Position numbers and translations under genes: made by a program. The notes beneath the pieces were generated by a model. The model was not told where the DNA came from. It saw only the letters and a list, made by a program, of their open reading frames with translations, and did no database searches. Positions 37,308 to 50,975 of a stretch of DNA of 64,000 nucleotides are shown piece by piece (position 1 is the first letter of the stretch; each line of letters opens with the position of its first letter). The DNA is taken from positions 45,200,772 through 45,264,771 of the forward strand of contig NC_135500.1 in assembly GCF_052857255.1 (NCBI RefSeq), in the 5' to 3' direction. The stretch comes from Amblyomma americanum. Its lineage: Eukaryota; Arthropoda; Arachnida; Ixodida; Ixodidae.

Positions 37308-39083
37308 GATTTAGCTCGTTTCGGTCTAAAACAGCCTGTGTCGTTGTATTAAGCACAAATACATGCTTTTCGCGCAGTTATTAGGGAAAACGTTTTCACG
37401 CGTATCACACGGACACTTGTAAAATCGATGTGTTCAGATCTAGCTCGTTTTGGTCAAAAACAGCTTGTTTCGTTGTATTAGGCACGAATACATGGTTTTC
37501 GCGCAGTTATGAGAGAAAAGGTTTTGACGCGTATCACACGGACACTTGTAAAACCGATGTGTTCAGATTTAGCTCGTTTCGGTCTAAAACAGCTCGTCTC
37601 GTTGTATTAAACACGAATACATGCTTTTCGCGCAGTTATGAGAGAAAAAGTTTTGATGCGTATCACACGGACAGTTGTAAAACCGATCCGTTCAGATTTA
37701 GCTCGTTTCGGTCTAAAACAGCTTGTTTCGTTGTTTTAAGAACGATTACATGCTTTTCGCGCAGATATGAGAGAAAACGTTTTGACGGCTATCACACGGA
37801 CACTTGTAAAACCGATGTGTTCAGATCAAACTCGTTTCGGTCTAAAACAGCTTGTTTCATTGTATTAAGCACGAATACATGTTTTCGCGCAGTTATAAGA
37901 GAAAAAGTTTTGACGCGTATCACACGGACACTTGTAAAACCGAGGTGTTCAGATTTAGGTCGTTTCGGTCTAAAACAGCTTGCCTCATTGTATTAAGCAC
38001 GAATACATGCTTTTCGCGCAGTTCATAACTTCAGAAAAAGTTTTCACGCGTATCACACGGACAATTATAAAATCGAGGTGTTCAGATCTAGCTCGTTTTG
38101 GTCTAAAACAGCTTGTTTCGTTGTAATAAGCACGAATATATGCTTTTCGCGCAGGTATGAAAGAAAAAGTTTTGAGGCCTATCACACGGGCACTTGCAAA
38201 ACCGATGTTTAGAATTCCGTTTCGGTCTAAAACAGCTTGTCTCGTTTTAAGCAAGAATACATGCTTTTCGCGAAGTTATGAGAGAAAAAATTTTGACGCG
38301 TATCACACGGACACTTGTAAAACCGATGTGCTCATATCTAGCTCGTTTTGGTCGAAAACAGCTTGTTTCGTTGTATTAAGCACGAATACATGCTTTTCGC
38401 GAACTTATGAGCGAAAAAGTTTTGACGCGTATCACACGGACACTTGTAAAACCGATGTGTTCAGAATTAGCTAGTTTCGGTCTAAAACAGCTTGTTTCGT
38501 TGTTTTAAGAACGAATACATGCTTTTCGCGCAGTTATGAGAGAAAACGTTTTGACGCCTATCACACAGACACTTGCAAAACCGATGTTTTTGGATCAAGC
38601 CCGTTTTGGTCTAAAAGAGCTCTTTTCGTTGTATGAAGCACGAATACAAGCTTTTCGCGCAGTTATAAGAGAAAACGTTTGACGCGTATTACACGGGCAC
38701 TTGTAAAACCGATGTGTTCAGATCTAGCTTGTTTTGGTATAAAACAGCTTGTTTCTTTGTATTAGGCATGAATACATGCTTTTCGCGCAGGTATGAAAGA
38801 AAACGTTTTGACGCCTATCACACAGACACTTGCAAAACCGATGTTTTGATCTAGCTCCTTTCGGTATAAAACAGCTTGTCTCGTTTTAAGCAAGAATACA
38901 TGCTTTTCGCGAAGTTATGAGAGAAAAAATTTTGACGCGTATCACACGGACACTTGTAAAACCGATGTGTTCAGATCTAGCTCGTTTTGGTATAAAACAG
39001 CTTGTTTCTTTGTATTAGGCACGAATACATGCTTTTCGCGCAGGTATGAAAGAAAAAGTTTTGACGCCTATCACACGGACACT
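37308..39083 (+). repeat. Right-domain mosaic block
   Basis: The first part (to about 37,996) parallels 40,886-41,445 at an offset of about 3,449 bp and 42,797 onward at 5,367 bp. The later part repeats the GTGCTCATATC, TTTTTGGATC and GCTTGTTTTG series seen at 33,241-35,504. The EcoRI-site monomer at 38,212 is 1,918 bp from the one at 36,294. Confidence 0.68.
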
Positions 39084-39348
39084 TGCAAAACCGATGTTTA
39101 GATCTAGCTCGTTTCGATATAAAACAGCTTGTCTCGTTTTAAGCAAGAATACATGCTTTTCGCGAAGTTATGAGATAAAAAATTTTGACGCGTATCACAC
39201 GGACACTTGTAAAACCGATGTGTTCATATCTAGCTCGTTTTGGTCTAAAACAGCTTGTTTCGTTGTATTAAGCACGAATACATGCTTTTCGCGAACTTAT
39301 GAGAGAAAAAGTTTTGACGCGTATCACCCGGACACTTGTAAAACCGAT

Positions 39349-42300
39349 GTGTTCAGATTTAGCTCGTTTCGGTCTAAAACAGCTTGTTTCGTTGTTTTAG
39401 GAACGATTACATGCTTTTCGCGCAGTTATGAGAGAAAACGTTTTGACGGCTATCACACGGACACTTGTAAAACCGATGTGTTCAGATCAAACCCGTTTCG
39501 GTCTAAAACAGCTTGTTTCATTGTATTAAGCACGAATACATGTTTTCGCCCAGTTATAAGAGAAAAAGTTTTGACGCGTATCACATGGACACTTGTAAAA
39601 CCGAGGTGTTCAGATTTAGGTCGTTTCGGTCTAAAACAGCTTGCCTCGTTGCATTAAGCACGAATACATGCTTTTCGCGCAGTTCATAACTTCAGAAAAA
39701 GTTTTCACGCGTATCACACGGACAATTATAAAATCTAGGTGTTCAGATCTAGCTCGTTTTGGTCTAAAACAGCTTGTTTCGTTGTAGTAAGCACGAATAT
39801 ATGCTTTTCGCGCAGGTATGAAAGAAAAAGTTTTGAGGCCTATCACACGGGCACTTGCAAAACCGATGTTTAGAATTCCGTTTCGTTCTAAAACAGCTTG
39901 TCTCGTTTTAAGCAAGAATACATGCTTTTCGCGAAGTTATTAGAGAAAAAGTTTTGACGCGTATCACAAGGACACTTGCAAAACCGATGTGTTTAGATTT
40001 AGCTCGTTTCGGTCTAAAACAGCTTATTTCGTTGTTTTAAGCACGAATACACGCTTTTCGCGAAGTTATGAGAGACAAAGATTTGACGCGTATCACACGG
40101 ACACTTGTAAAACCGATGTGGTCAGATCTAGCTCGTTTTGGTCTAAAACAGCTAGTTTCGTTGTATTAAGCACGAATACATGCTTTTCGCGAACTTATGA
40201 GAGAAAAAGTTTTGACGCGAATCACACAGACACTTCTAGAACCAATGTGTTCAAAATTAGCTCGTTTCGGTCTAAAACAGCTTGTTTCGTTGCTTTAAGA
40301 ACGATTACATGCTTTTCGCGCAGTTATGAGAGAAAAAGTTTTGACACTTGTAAAACCGATCTGTTCAGATTTAGCTCGTCTCGGTCTAAAACAGCTTGTC
40401 TCGTCGTATTAAGCACGAATACATGCTTTTCGCGCAGTTCATAACTTCAGAAAAAGTTTTCACGCGTATCACACGGACACTTGTAAAATCGACGTGTTGA
40501 GATCTACCTCATTTTGGTCTAAAACAGCTTGTTTCTTTGTATTAAGCACGAATATATCCTTTTCGCGCAGTTATGAGAGAAAAAGTTTTGACGCGTATCA
40601 CACGGACACTTGTAAAACCGATGCGTTCAGATTTAGCTCGTTTCTGTCTAAAACAGCTTGTTTCGTTGCATTAATCACGAATACGTGCTTTTCGCGCAGG
40701 TATGAAAAAAAAATTTTGAGGCCTATCACACGGACACTTGCAAAAAGCGATGTGTTCAGATCTAGCTCGTTTCGGTCTAAAACAGCTTGTCTCGTTGTAT
40801 TAAGCACGAATACATGCTTTTTGCGCAGTTATAAGAGAAAAAGTTTTGACGCGTATCACAGGGACACTTGTAAAACTGGTGTTCAGATCTAGCTCGTTTT
40901 GGTCAAAAACAGCTTGTTTCGTTGTATTAGGCACGAATACATGCTTTTCGCGCAGTTATGAGAGAAAAGGTTTTGACGCGTATCACACGGACACTTGTAA
41001 AACCGATGTGTTCAGATTTAGCTCGTTTCGGTCTAAAACAGCTCGTCTCGTTGTATTAAACACGAATACATGCTTTTCGCGCAGTTATGAGAGAAAAAGT
41101 TTTGATGCGTATCACACGGACAGTTGTAAAACCGATCCGTTCAGATTTAGCTCGTTTCGGTCTAAAACAGCTTGTTTCGTTGTTTTAAGAACGATTACAT
41201 GCTTTTCGCGCAGTTATGAGAGAAAACGTTTTGACGGCTATCACACGGACACTTGTAAAACCGATGTGTTCAGATCAAACCCGTTTCGGTCTAAAACAGC
41301 TTGTTTCATTGTATTAAGCACGAATACATGTTTTCGCGCAGTTATAAGAGAAAAAGTTTTGACGCGTATCACATGGACACTTGTAAAACCGAGGTGTTCA
41401 GATTTAGGTCGTTTCGGTCTAAAACAGCTTGCCTCGTTGTATTAAGCGCGAATACATGCTTTTCGCGCAGTTCATAACTTCAGAAAAAGTTTTCACGCGT
41501 ATCACACGGACAATTATAAAATCGAGGTGTTCAGATCTAGCTCGTTTTGGTCTAAAACAGCTTGTTTCGTTGTAATAAGCACGAATATATGCTTTTCGCG
41601 CAGGTATGAAAGAAAACGTTTTGAGGCCTATCACACGGGCACTTGCAAAACCGATGTTTAGAATTCCGTTTCGGTCTAAAACAGCTTGTCTCGTTTTAAG
41701 CAAGAATACATGCTTTTCGCGAAGTTATTAGAGAAAAAGTTTTGACGCGTATCACAAGGACACTTGCAAAACCGATGTGTTTAGATTTAGCTCGTTTCGG
41801 TCTAAAACAGCTTATTTCGTTGTTTTAAGCACGAATACACGCTTTTCGCGAAGTTATGAGAGACAAAGATTTGACGCGTATCACACGGACACTTGTAAAA
41901 CCGATGTGGTCAGATCTAGCTCGTTTTGGTCTAAAACAGCTAGTTTCGTTGTATTAAGCACGAATACATGCTTTTCGCGAACTTATGAGAGAAAAAGTTT
42001 TGACGCGTATCACACAGACACTTCTAAAACCAATGTGTTCAAAATTAGCTCGTTTCGGTCTAAAACAGCTTGTTTCGTTGCTTTAAAAACGAATACATGC
42101 TTTTCGCGCAGTTATGAGAGAAAAAGTTTTGACACTTGTAAAACCGATCTGTTCAGATTTAGCTCGTCTCGGTCTAAAACAGCTTGTCTCGTCGTATTAA
42201 GCACGAATACATGCTTTTCGCGCAGTTCATATTTTCAGAAAAAGTTTTCACGCGTATCACACGGACACTTGTAAAATCGACGTGTTGAGATCTACCTCAT

Positions 42301-42673
42301 TTTTGTCTAAAACAGCTTGTTTCTTTGTATTAAGCACGAATATATCCTTTTCGCGCAGTTATGAGAGAAAAAGTTTTGACGCGTATCACACGGACACTTG
42401 TAAAACCGATGCGTTCAGATTTAGCTCGTTTCTGTCTAAAACAGCTTGTTTCGTTGCATTAATCACGAATACGTGCTTTTCGCGCAGGTATGAAAGAAAA
42501 AATTTTGAGGCCTATCACACGGACACTTGCAAAAAGCGATGTGTTCAGATCTAGCTCGTTTCGGTCTAAAACAGCTTGTCTCGTTGTATTAAGCACGAAT
42601 ACATGCTTTTTGCGCAGTTATAAGAGAAAAAGTTTTGACGCGTATCACAGGGACACTTGTAAAACTGGTGTTC
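39349..42673 (+). repeat. Repeat with 1,788-bp spacing
   Basis: About 1,537 bp (39,349-40,885) recurs at 41,137-42,673; EcoRI sites at 39,873 and 41,661 show the 1,788-bp step. About two monomers between the copies (40,886-41,136) are not shared. The first copy ends at a fusion near 40,880, where CTGGTGTTCAG runs straight into ATCTAGCTCG, one monomer having been lost relative to 37,310-37,440. Confidence 0.78.
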
Positions 42674-43889
42674 AGATTTAGCTCGTTTCGGTCTAAAACA
42701 GCCTGTCTCGTTGTATTAAGCACAAATACATGCTTTTCGCGCAGTTATTAGGGAAAACGTTTTCACGCGTATCACACGGACACTTGTAAAATCGATGTGT
42801 TCAGATCTAGCTCGTTTTGGTCAAAAACAGCTTGTTTCGTTGTATTAGGCACGAATACATGCTTTTCGCGCAGTTATGAGAGAAAAGGTTTTGACGCGTA
42901 TCACACGGACACTTGTCAAACCGATGTGTTCAGATTTAGCTCGTTTCGGTCTAAAACAGCTCGTCTCGTTGTATTAAACACGAATACATGCTTTTCGCGC
43001 AGTTATGAGAGAAAAAGTTTTGATGCGTATCACACGGACAGTTGTAAAACCGATCCGTTCAGATTTAGCTCGTTTCGGTCTAAAACAGCTTGTTTCGTTG
43101 TATTAAGCACGAATACATGCTTTTCGCGCAGGTATGAAAGAAAAAGTTTTGACGCATATCACACGGACACTTGTAAAACCGATGTGTTCAGATCTAGCTC
43201 GTTTTGGCCTAAAACAGCTTGTTTCGTTGTATTAAGCACGAATACATGCTTTTCGCGAACTTATGAGAGAAAAGGATTTGACGCGTATCACGCGGACACT
43301 TGTAAAACCGATGTGTTCAGATTTAGCTTGTTTCGGTCTAAAACAGCTTGTTGCGCTGTATTAAGCACGAATACATGCTTGTCGCGTAGGTATGAGAGAA
43401 AACGTTTTGACGCCTATCACACGAACACTTGCAAAACCGATGTGTTTGGATCTAGCTCGTTTTGGTCTAAAACAGCTTGTTTCGTTGTATGAAGCACGAA
43501 TACATGCTTTTCGCACATTTATAAGAGAAAACGTTCTGACGCGTATCACACAGACACTTGTAAAACCGATGTGTTCAGATCTAGCTTGTTTTGGTATAAA
43601 ACAGCTTGTCGCTTTGTATTAGGCACGAATACATGCTTTTCGCGCAGGTATGAAAGAAAAAGTTTTGGCGCCTATCGCACGGACACTTGCAAAACCGATG
43701 TGTTTAGATTTAGCTCGTTTCGGTCTAAAACAGCTTATTTCGTTGTTTTAAGCAAGAATACACGCTTTTCGCTAAGTTATGAGAGAAAAATATTTGACGC
43801 GTATCACACGGACACTTGTAAAACCGATGTGCTCATATCTAGCTCGTTTTGGTCGAAAACAGCTTGTTTCGTTGTATTAAGCACGAATA
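42674..43889 (+). repeat. Right-domain block related to 57,294-58,640
   Basis: Part of a long-range match to the 55.5-60.7-kb region. The offset is 14,620 bp up to about 43,250, then 14,749 bp, the later copy having one additional 129-bp monomer (GATGGGTTCAG type). Private variants such as CTTGTCAAACCG (42,915 and 57,535) are shared by both copies. Confidence 0.75.
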
Positions 43890-46800
43890 CATGCTTTTCG
43901 CGCAGTTATGAGAGAAAACGTTTTGACGCCTATCACACGGACACTTGCAAAACCGATGTTTTTGGATCCAGCCCGTTTTGGTCTAAAAGAGCTTTTTTCG
44001 TTTTAAGCAAGAATACATGCTTTTCGCGAAGTTATTAGAGAAAAAGTTTTGACGCGTATCACAAGGACACTTGCAAAACCGATGTGTATAGATTTAGCTC
44101 GTTTCGGTCTAAAACAGCTTATTTCGTTGTTTTAAGCACGAATACACGCTTTTCGCGAAGTTATGAGAGAAAAAGATTTGACGCGTATCACACGGACACT
44201 TGTAAAACCGATGTGGTCAGATCTAGATCGTTTTGTCTAAAACAGCTTGCTTGGTTGTATTAAGCACGAATACATGCTTTTTGCGCAGTTATAAGAGAAA
44301 AAGTTTTGACGCGTATCACAGGGACACTTGTAAAACCGGTGTTCAGATTTAGCTCGTTTCGGTCTAAAACAGCCTGTCTCGTTGTATTAAGCACGAATAC
44401 ATGCTTTTCGCGCAGTTATTAGGGAAAACATTTTCACGCGTATCACACGGACACTTGTAAAATCGATGTGTTCAGATCTAGCTCGTTTTGGTCAAAAACA
44501 GCTTGTTTCGTTGTATTAGGCACGAATACATGCTTTTCGCGCAGTTATGAGAGAAAAGGTTTTGACGCGTATCACACGGACACTTGTAAAACCGATGAGT
44601 TCAGGTTTAGCTCGTTTCGGTCTAAAACAGCTTGTCTCGTTGTATTAAACACGAATACATGCTTTTCGCGCAGTTATGAGAGAAAAAGTTTTGACGCGTA
44701 TCACACGGACACTTTTAAAACCGATCTGTTCAGATTTAGCTCGTTTCGGTCTAAAACAGCTTGTTTCGTTGTATTAAGCACGAATACATGCTTTTCGCGC
44801 ACGTATGAAAGAAAAAGTTTTGACGCATATCACACGGACACTTGTAAAACCGATGTGTTCAGATCTAGCTCGTTTTGGCCTAAAACAGCTTGTTTCGTTG
44901 TATTAAGCACGAATACATGCTTTTCGCAAACTTATGAGAGAAAAAGTTTTGACGCGTATCACGCGGACACTTGTAAATCCGATGGGTTCAGATCTAGCTC
45001 GCTTTGGTCTAAAGCAGCTTGTTTCGTTGTATTAAGCACTAGCACATGCTTTTCGCGCAGTTATGAGAGAAAAAGTTTTGAGGCCTATCACACGGACACT
45101 TGCAAAAAGCGATGTGTTCAGATCTAGCTCGTTTCGGTCTAAAACAGCTTGTCTCGTTGTATTAAGCACGAATACATGCTTTTCGCGCAGTTATCAGAGA
45201 CAAAGTTTTGACGCGTATCACACGGACACTTGTAAATCCGATGGGTTCAGATCTAGCTCACTTTCGTCTAAAACAGCTTGTTTCGTTGTATTAAGCACTA
45301 GTACATGCTTTTCGCGAACTTATGAGAGAAAAGGATTTGACGCGTATCACACGGACACTTGTAAACCCGATGTATTCAGATTTAGCTTGTTTCGGTCTAA
45401 AACAGCTTGTTGCGCTGTATTAAGCACGAATACATGCTTGTCGCGTAGGTATGAGAGAAAACGTTTTGACGCCTATCACACGAACACTTGCAAAACCGAT
45501 GTGTTTGGATCTAGCTCGTTTTGGTCTAAAACAGCTTGTTTCGTTGTATAAAGCACGAATACATGCTTTTCGCACATTTATGAGAGAAAACGTTCTGACG
45601 CGTATCACACAGACACTTGTAAAACCGATGTGTTCAGATCTAGCTTGTTTTGGTATAAAACAGCTTGTCGCTTTGTATTAGGCACGAATACATGCTTTTC
45701 GCGCAGGTATGAAAGAAAAAGTTTTGGCGCCTATCACACGGACACTTGCAAAACCGATGTGTTTAGATTTAGCTCGTTTCGGTCTAAAACAGCTTGTTGC
45801 GCTGTATTAAGCACGAATACATGCTTGTCGCGTAGGTATGAGAGAAAACGTTTTGACGCGTATCACACGGACACTTGTAAAACCGATGTGCTCATATCTA
45901 GCTCGTTTTGGTCGAAAACAGCTTGTTTCGTTGTATTAAGCACGAATACATGCTTTTCGCGAACTTATGAGCGAAAAAGTTTTGACGCGTATCACACGGA
46001 CACTTGTAAAACCGATGTGTTCAGATTTATCTAGTTTCGGTCTAAAACAGCTTGTTTCGTTGTTTTAAGAACGAATACATGCTTTTCGCGCAGTTATGAG
46101 AGAAAACGTTTTGACGCCTATCACACGGACACTTGCAAAACCGATGTTTTTGGATCAAGCCCGTTTTGGTCTAAAACAGCTCTTTTCGTTGTATGAAGCA
46201 CGAATACAAGCTTTTCGCGCAGTTATAAGAGAAAACGTTTGACGCGTATTACACGGGCACTTGTAAAACCGATGTGTTCAGATCTAGCTTGTTTTGGTAT
46301 AAAACAGCTTGTTTCTTTGTATTAGGCACGAATACATGCTTTTCGCGCAGGTATGAAAGAAAACGTTTTGACGCCTATCACACAGACACTTGCAAAACCG
46401 ATGTTTTGATCTAGCTCCTTTCGGTATAAAACAGCTTGTCTCGTTTTAAGCAAGAATACATGCTTTTCGCACATTTATGAGAGAAAACGTTCTGACGCGT
46501 ATCACACAGACACTTGTAAAACCGATGTGTTCAGATCTAGCTTATTTTGGTATAAAACAGCTTGTCGCTTTGTATTAGGCACGAATACATGCTTTTCGCG
46601 CAGGTATGAAAGAAAAAGTTTTGGCGCCTATCACACGGACACTTGCAAAACCGATGTGTTTAGATTTAGCTCGTTTCGGTCTAAAACAGCTTATTTCGTT
46701 GTTTTAAGCACGAATACACGCTTTTCGCTAAGTTATGAGAGAAAAATATTTGACGCGTATCACACGGACACTTGTAAAACCGATGTGCTCATATCTAGCT

Positions 46801-49552
46801 CGTTTTGGTCGAAAACAGCTTGTTTCGTTGTATTAAGCACGAATACATGCTTTTCGCGAACTTATGAGCGAAAAAGTTTTGACGCGTATCACACGGACAC
46901 TTGTAAAACCGATGTGTTCAGATTTAGCTAGTTTCGGTCTAAAACAGCTTGTTTCGTTGTTTTAAGAACGAATACATGCTTTTCGCGCAGTTATGAGAGA
47001 AAACGTTTTGACGCCTATCACACGGACACTTGCAAAACCGATGTTTTTGGATCAAGCCCTTTTTGGTCTAAAAGAGCTTTTTTCGTTTTAAGCAAGAATA
47101 CATGCTTTTCGCGAAGTTATTAGAGAAAAAGTTTTGACGCGTATCACAAGGACACTTGCAAAACCGATGTGTATAGATTTAGCTCGTTTCGGTCTAAAAC
47201 AGCTTATTTCGTTGTTTTAAGCACGAATACACGCTTTTCGCGAAGTTATGAGAGAAAAAGATTTGACGCGTATCACACGGACACTTGTAAAACCGATGTG
47301 GTCAGATCTAGATCGTTTTGTCTAAAACAGCTTGCTTGGTTGTATTAAGCACGAATACATGCTTTTTGCGCAGTTATAAGAGAAAAAGTTTTGACGCGTA
47401 TCACAGGGACACTTGTAAAACCGGTGTTCACATTTAGCTCGTTTCGGTCTAAAACAGCCTGTCTCGTTGTATTAAGCACGAATACATGCTTTTCGCGCAG
47501 TTATTAGGGAAAACATTTTCACGCGTATCACACGGACACTTGTAAAATCGATGTGTTCAGATCTAGCTCGTTTTAGTCAAAAACAGCTTGTTTCGTTGTA
47601 TTAGGCACGAATACATGCTTTTCGCGCAGTTATGAGAGAAAAGGTTTTGACGCGTATCACACGGACACTTGTAAAACCGATGAGTTCAGGTTTAGCTCGT
47701 TTCGGTCTAAAACAGCTTGTCTCGTTGTATTAAACACGAATACATGCTTTTCGCGCAGTTATGAGAGAAGAAGTTTTGACGCGTATCACACGGACACTTG
47801 TAAAACCGATCTGTTCAGATTTAGCACGTTTCGGTCTAAAACAGCTTGTTTCGTTGTATTAAGCACGAATACATGCTTTTCGCGCACGTATGAAAGAAAA
47901 AGTTTTGACGCATATCACACGGACACTTGTAAAACCGATGTGTTCAGATCTAGCTCGTTTTGGCCTAAAACAGCTTGTTTCGTTGTATTAAGCACGAATA
48001 CATGCTTTTCGCAAACTTATGAGAGAAAAAGTTTTGACGCGTATCACACGGACACTTGTAAATCCGATGGGTTCAGATCTAGCTCGCTTTGGTCTAAAAC
48101 AGCTTGTTTCGTTGTATTAAGCACTAGCACATGCTTTTCGCGCAGTTATGAGAGAAAAAGTTTTGAGGCCTATCACACGGACACTTGCAAAAAGCGATGT
48201 GTTCAGATCTAGCTCGTTTCGGTCTAAAACAGCTTGTCTCGTTGTATTAAGCACGAATACATGTTTTTCGCGCAGTTATCAGAGACAAAGTTTTGACGCG
48301 TATCACACGGACACTTGTAAATCCGATGGGTTCAGATCTAGCTCACTTTCGTCTAAAACAGCTTGTTTCGTTGTATTAAGCACTAGTACATGCTTTTCGC
48401 GAACTTATGAGAGAAAAGGATTTGACGCGTATCACACGGACACTTGTAAACCCGATGTATTCAGATTTAGCTTGTTTCGGTCTAAAACAGCTTGTTGCGC
48501 TGTATTAAGCACGAATACATGCTTGTCGCGTAGGTATGAGAGAAAACGTTTTGACGCCTATCACACGAACACATGCAAAACCGATGTGTTTGGATCTAGC
48601 TCGTTTTGGTCTAAAACAGCTTGTTTCGTTGTATAAAGCACGAATACATGCTTTTCGCACATTTATGAGAGAAAACGTTCTGACGCGTATCACACAGACA
48701 CTTGTAAAACCGATGTGTTCAGATCTAGCTTGTTTTGGTATAAAACAGCTTGTCGCTTTGTATTAGGCACGAATACATGCTTTTCGCGCAGGTATGAAAG
48801 AAAAAGTTTTGGCGCCTATCACACGGACACTTGCAAAACCGATGTGTTTAGATTTAGCTCGTTTCGATCTAAAACAGCTTGTTGCGCTGTATTAAGCACG
48901 AATACATGCTTGTCGCGTAGGTATGAGAGAAAACGTTTTGACGCGTATCACACGGACACTTGTAAAACCGATGTGCTCATATCTAGCTCGTTTTGGTCGA
49001 AAACAGCTTGTTTCGTTGTATTAAGCACGAATACATGCTTTTCGCGAACTTATGAGCGAAAAAGTTTTGACGCGTATCACACGGACACTTGTAAAACCGA
49101 TGTGTTCAGATTTAGCTAGTTTCGGTCTAAAACAGCTTGTTTCGTTGTTTTAAGAACGAATACATGCTTTTCGCGCAGTTATGAGAGAAAACGTTTTGAC
49201 GCCTATCACACGGACACTTGCAAAATCGATGTTTTTGGATCAAGCCCGTTTTGGTCTAAAACAGCTCTTTTCGTTGTATGAAGCACGAATACAAGCTTTT
49301 CGCGCAGTTATAAGAGAAAACGTTTGACGCGTATTACACGGGCACTTGTAAAACCAATGTGTTCAGACCTAGCTTGTTTTGGTATAAAACAGCTTGTTTC
49401 TTTGTATTAGGCACGAATACATGCTTTTCGCGCAGGTATGAAAGAAAACGTTTTGACGCCTATCACACAGACACTTGCAAAACCGATGTTTTGATCTAGC
49501 TCCTTTCGGTATAAAACAGCTTGTCTCGTTTTAAGCAAGAATACATGCTTTT
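43890..49552 (+). repeat. Repeat with 3,085-bp spacing (24 monomers)
   Basis: About 2.57 kb at 43,890-46,467 recurs at 46,975-49,552. Shared markers include the chimeric monomer GAGCTTTTTTCGTTTTAAG (43,990 and 47,075), GTGTATAGATTTAG, CTTGCTTGGTTG, GATGAGTTCAGG and AAACCCGATGTATTCAG. The 46,468-46,974 stretch between them holds four monomers of the CGCACATTTATGAG and GTGCTCATATC series. Confidence 0.8.
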
Positions 49553-50960
49553 CGCGAAGTTATGAGAGAAAAAATTTTGACGCGTATCACACGGACACTT
49601 GTAAAACCGATGTGTTCAGATCTAGCTCGTTTTGGTATAAAACAGCTTGTTTCTTTGTATTAGGCACGAATACATGCTTTTCGCGCAGGTATGAAAGAAA
49701 ACGTTTTGACGCCTATCACACGGACACTTGCAAAACCGATGTTTAGATCTAGCTCGTTTCGGTATAAAACAGCTTGTCTCGTTTTAAGCAAGAATACATG
49801 CTTTTCGCGAAGTTATGAGAGAAAAAATTTTGACGCGTATCACACGGACACTTGTAAAACCGATGTGTTCATATCTAGCTCGTTTTGGTCTAAAACAGCT
49901 TGTTTCGTTGTACTAAGCACGAATACATGCTTTTCGCGAACTTATGAGAGAAAAAGTTTTGACGCGTATCACCCGGACACTTGTAAAACCGATGTGTTCA
50001 GATTTAGCTCGTTTCGGTCTAAAACAGCTTGTTTCGTTGTTTTAAGAACGATTACATGCTTTTCGCGCAGTTATGAGAGAAAACGTTTTGACGGCTATCA
50101 CACGGACACTTGTAAAACCGATGTGTTCAGATCAAACCCGTTTCGGTCTAAAACAGCTTGTTTCATTGTATTAAGCACGAATACATGTTTTCGCGCAGTT
50201 ATAAGAGAAAAAGTTTTGACGCGTATCACATGGACACTTGTAAAACCGAGGTGTTCAGATTTAGGTCGTTTCGGTCTAAAACAGCTTGCCTCGTTGTATT
50301 AAGCACGAATACATGCTTTTCGCGCAGCTCATAACTTCAGAAAAAGTTTTCACGCGTATCACACGGACAATTATAAAATCGAGGTGTTCAGATCTAGCTC
50401 GTTTTGGTCTAAAACAGCTTGTTTCGTTGTAATAAGCACGAATATATGCTTTTCGCGCAGGTATGAAAGACAAAGTTTTGAGGCCTATCACACGGGCACT
50501 TGCAAAACCGATGTTTAGAATTCCGTTTCGGTCTAAAACAGCTTGTCTCGTTTTAAGCAAGAATACATGCTTTTCGCGAAGTTATTAGAGAAAAAGTTTT
50601 GACGCGTATCACAAGGACACTTGCAAAACCGATGTGTTTAGATTTAGCTCGTTTCGGTCTAAAACAGCTTATTTCGTTGTTTTAAGCACGAATACACGCT
50701 TTTCGCGAAGTTATGAGAGACAAAGATTTGACGCGTATCACACGGACACTTGTAAAACCGATGTGGTCAGATCTAGCTCGTTTTGGTCTAAAACAGCTAG
50801 TTTCGTTGTATTAAGCACGAATACATGCTTTTCGCGAACTTATGAGAGAAAAAGTTTTGACGCGTATCACACAGACACTTCTAAAACCAATGTGTTCAAA
50901 ATTAGCTCGTTTCGGTCTAAAACAGCTTGTTTCGTTGCTTTAAGAACGATTACATGCTTT
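48946..50960 (+). repeat. Right-domain block repeated at 52,792-54,806
   Basis: It matches at an offset of 3,846 bp (EcoRI sites 50,518 and 54,364; GTGCTCATATC at 48,970 and 52,816). The downstream part, from about 49,865, also matches 61,148-62,240 at 11,283 bp, sharing the variant GCGCAGCTCATAACTTC (50,326 and 61,608), so this copy is closer to the 61-kb block than to the 53-kb one. Confidence 0.76.
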
Positions 50961-50975
50961 TTGCGCAGTTATAAG
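50940..50975 (+). other. Deletion junction: four monomers lost between related blocks
   Basis: Left of this point the sequence aligns with the 61-62-kb block at an offset of 11,283 bp; right of it the offset is 11,789 bp. The 506-bp difference is about four monomers, present at about 62,238-62,743 and absent here. The junction falls inside the conserved ATTACATGCTTTT and GCGCAGTTAT region, so the exchange was homologous and in register. Confidence 0.75.
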
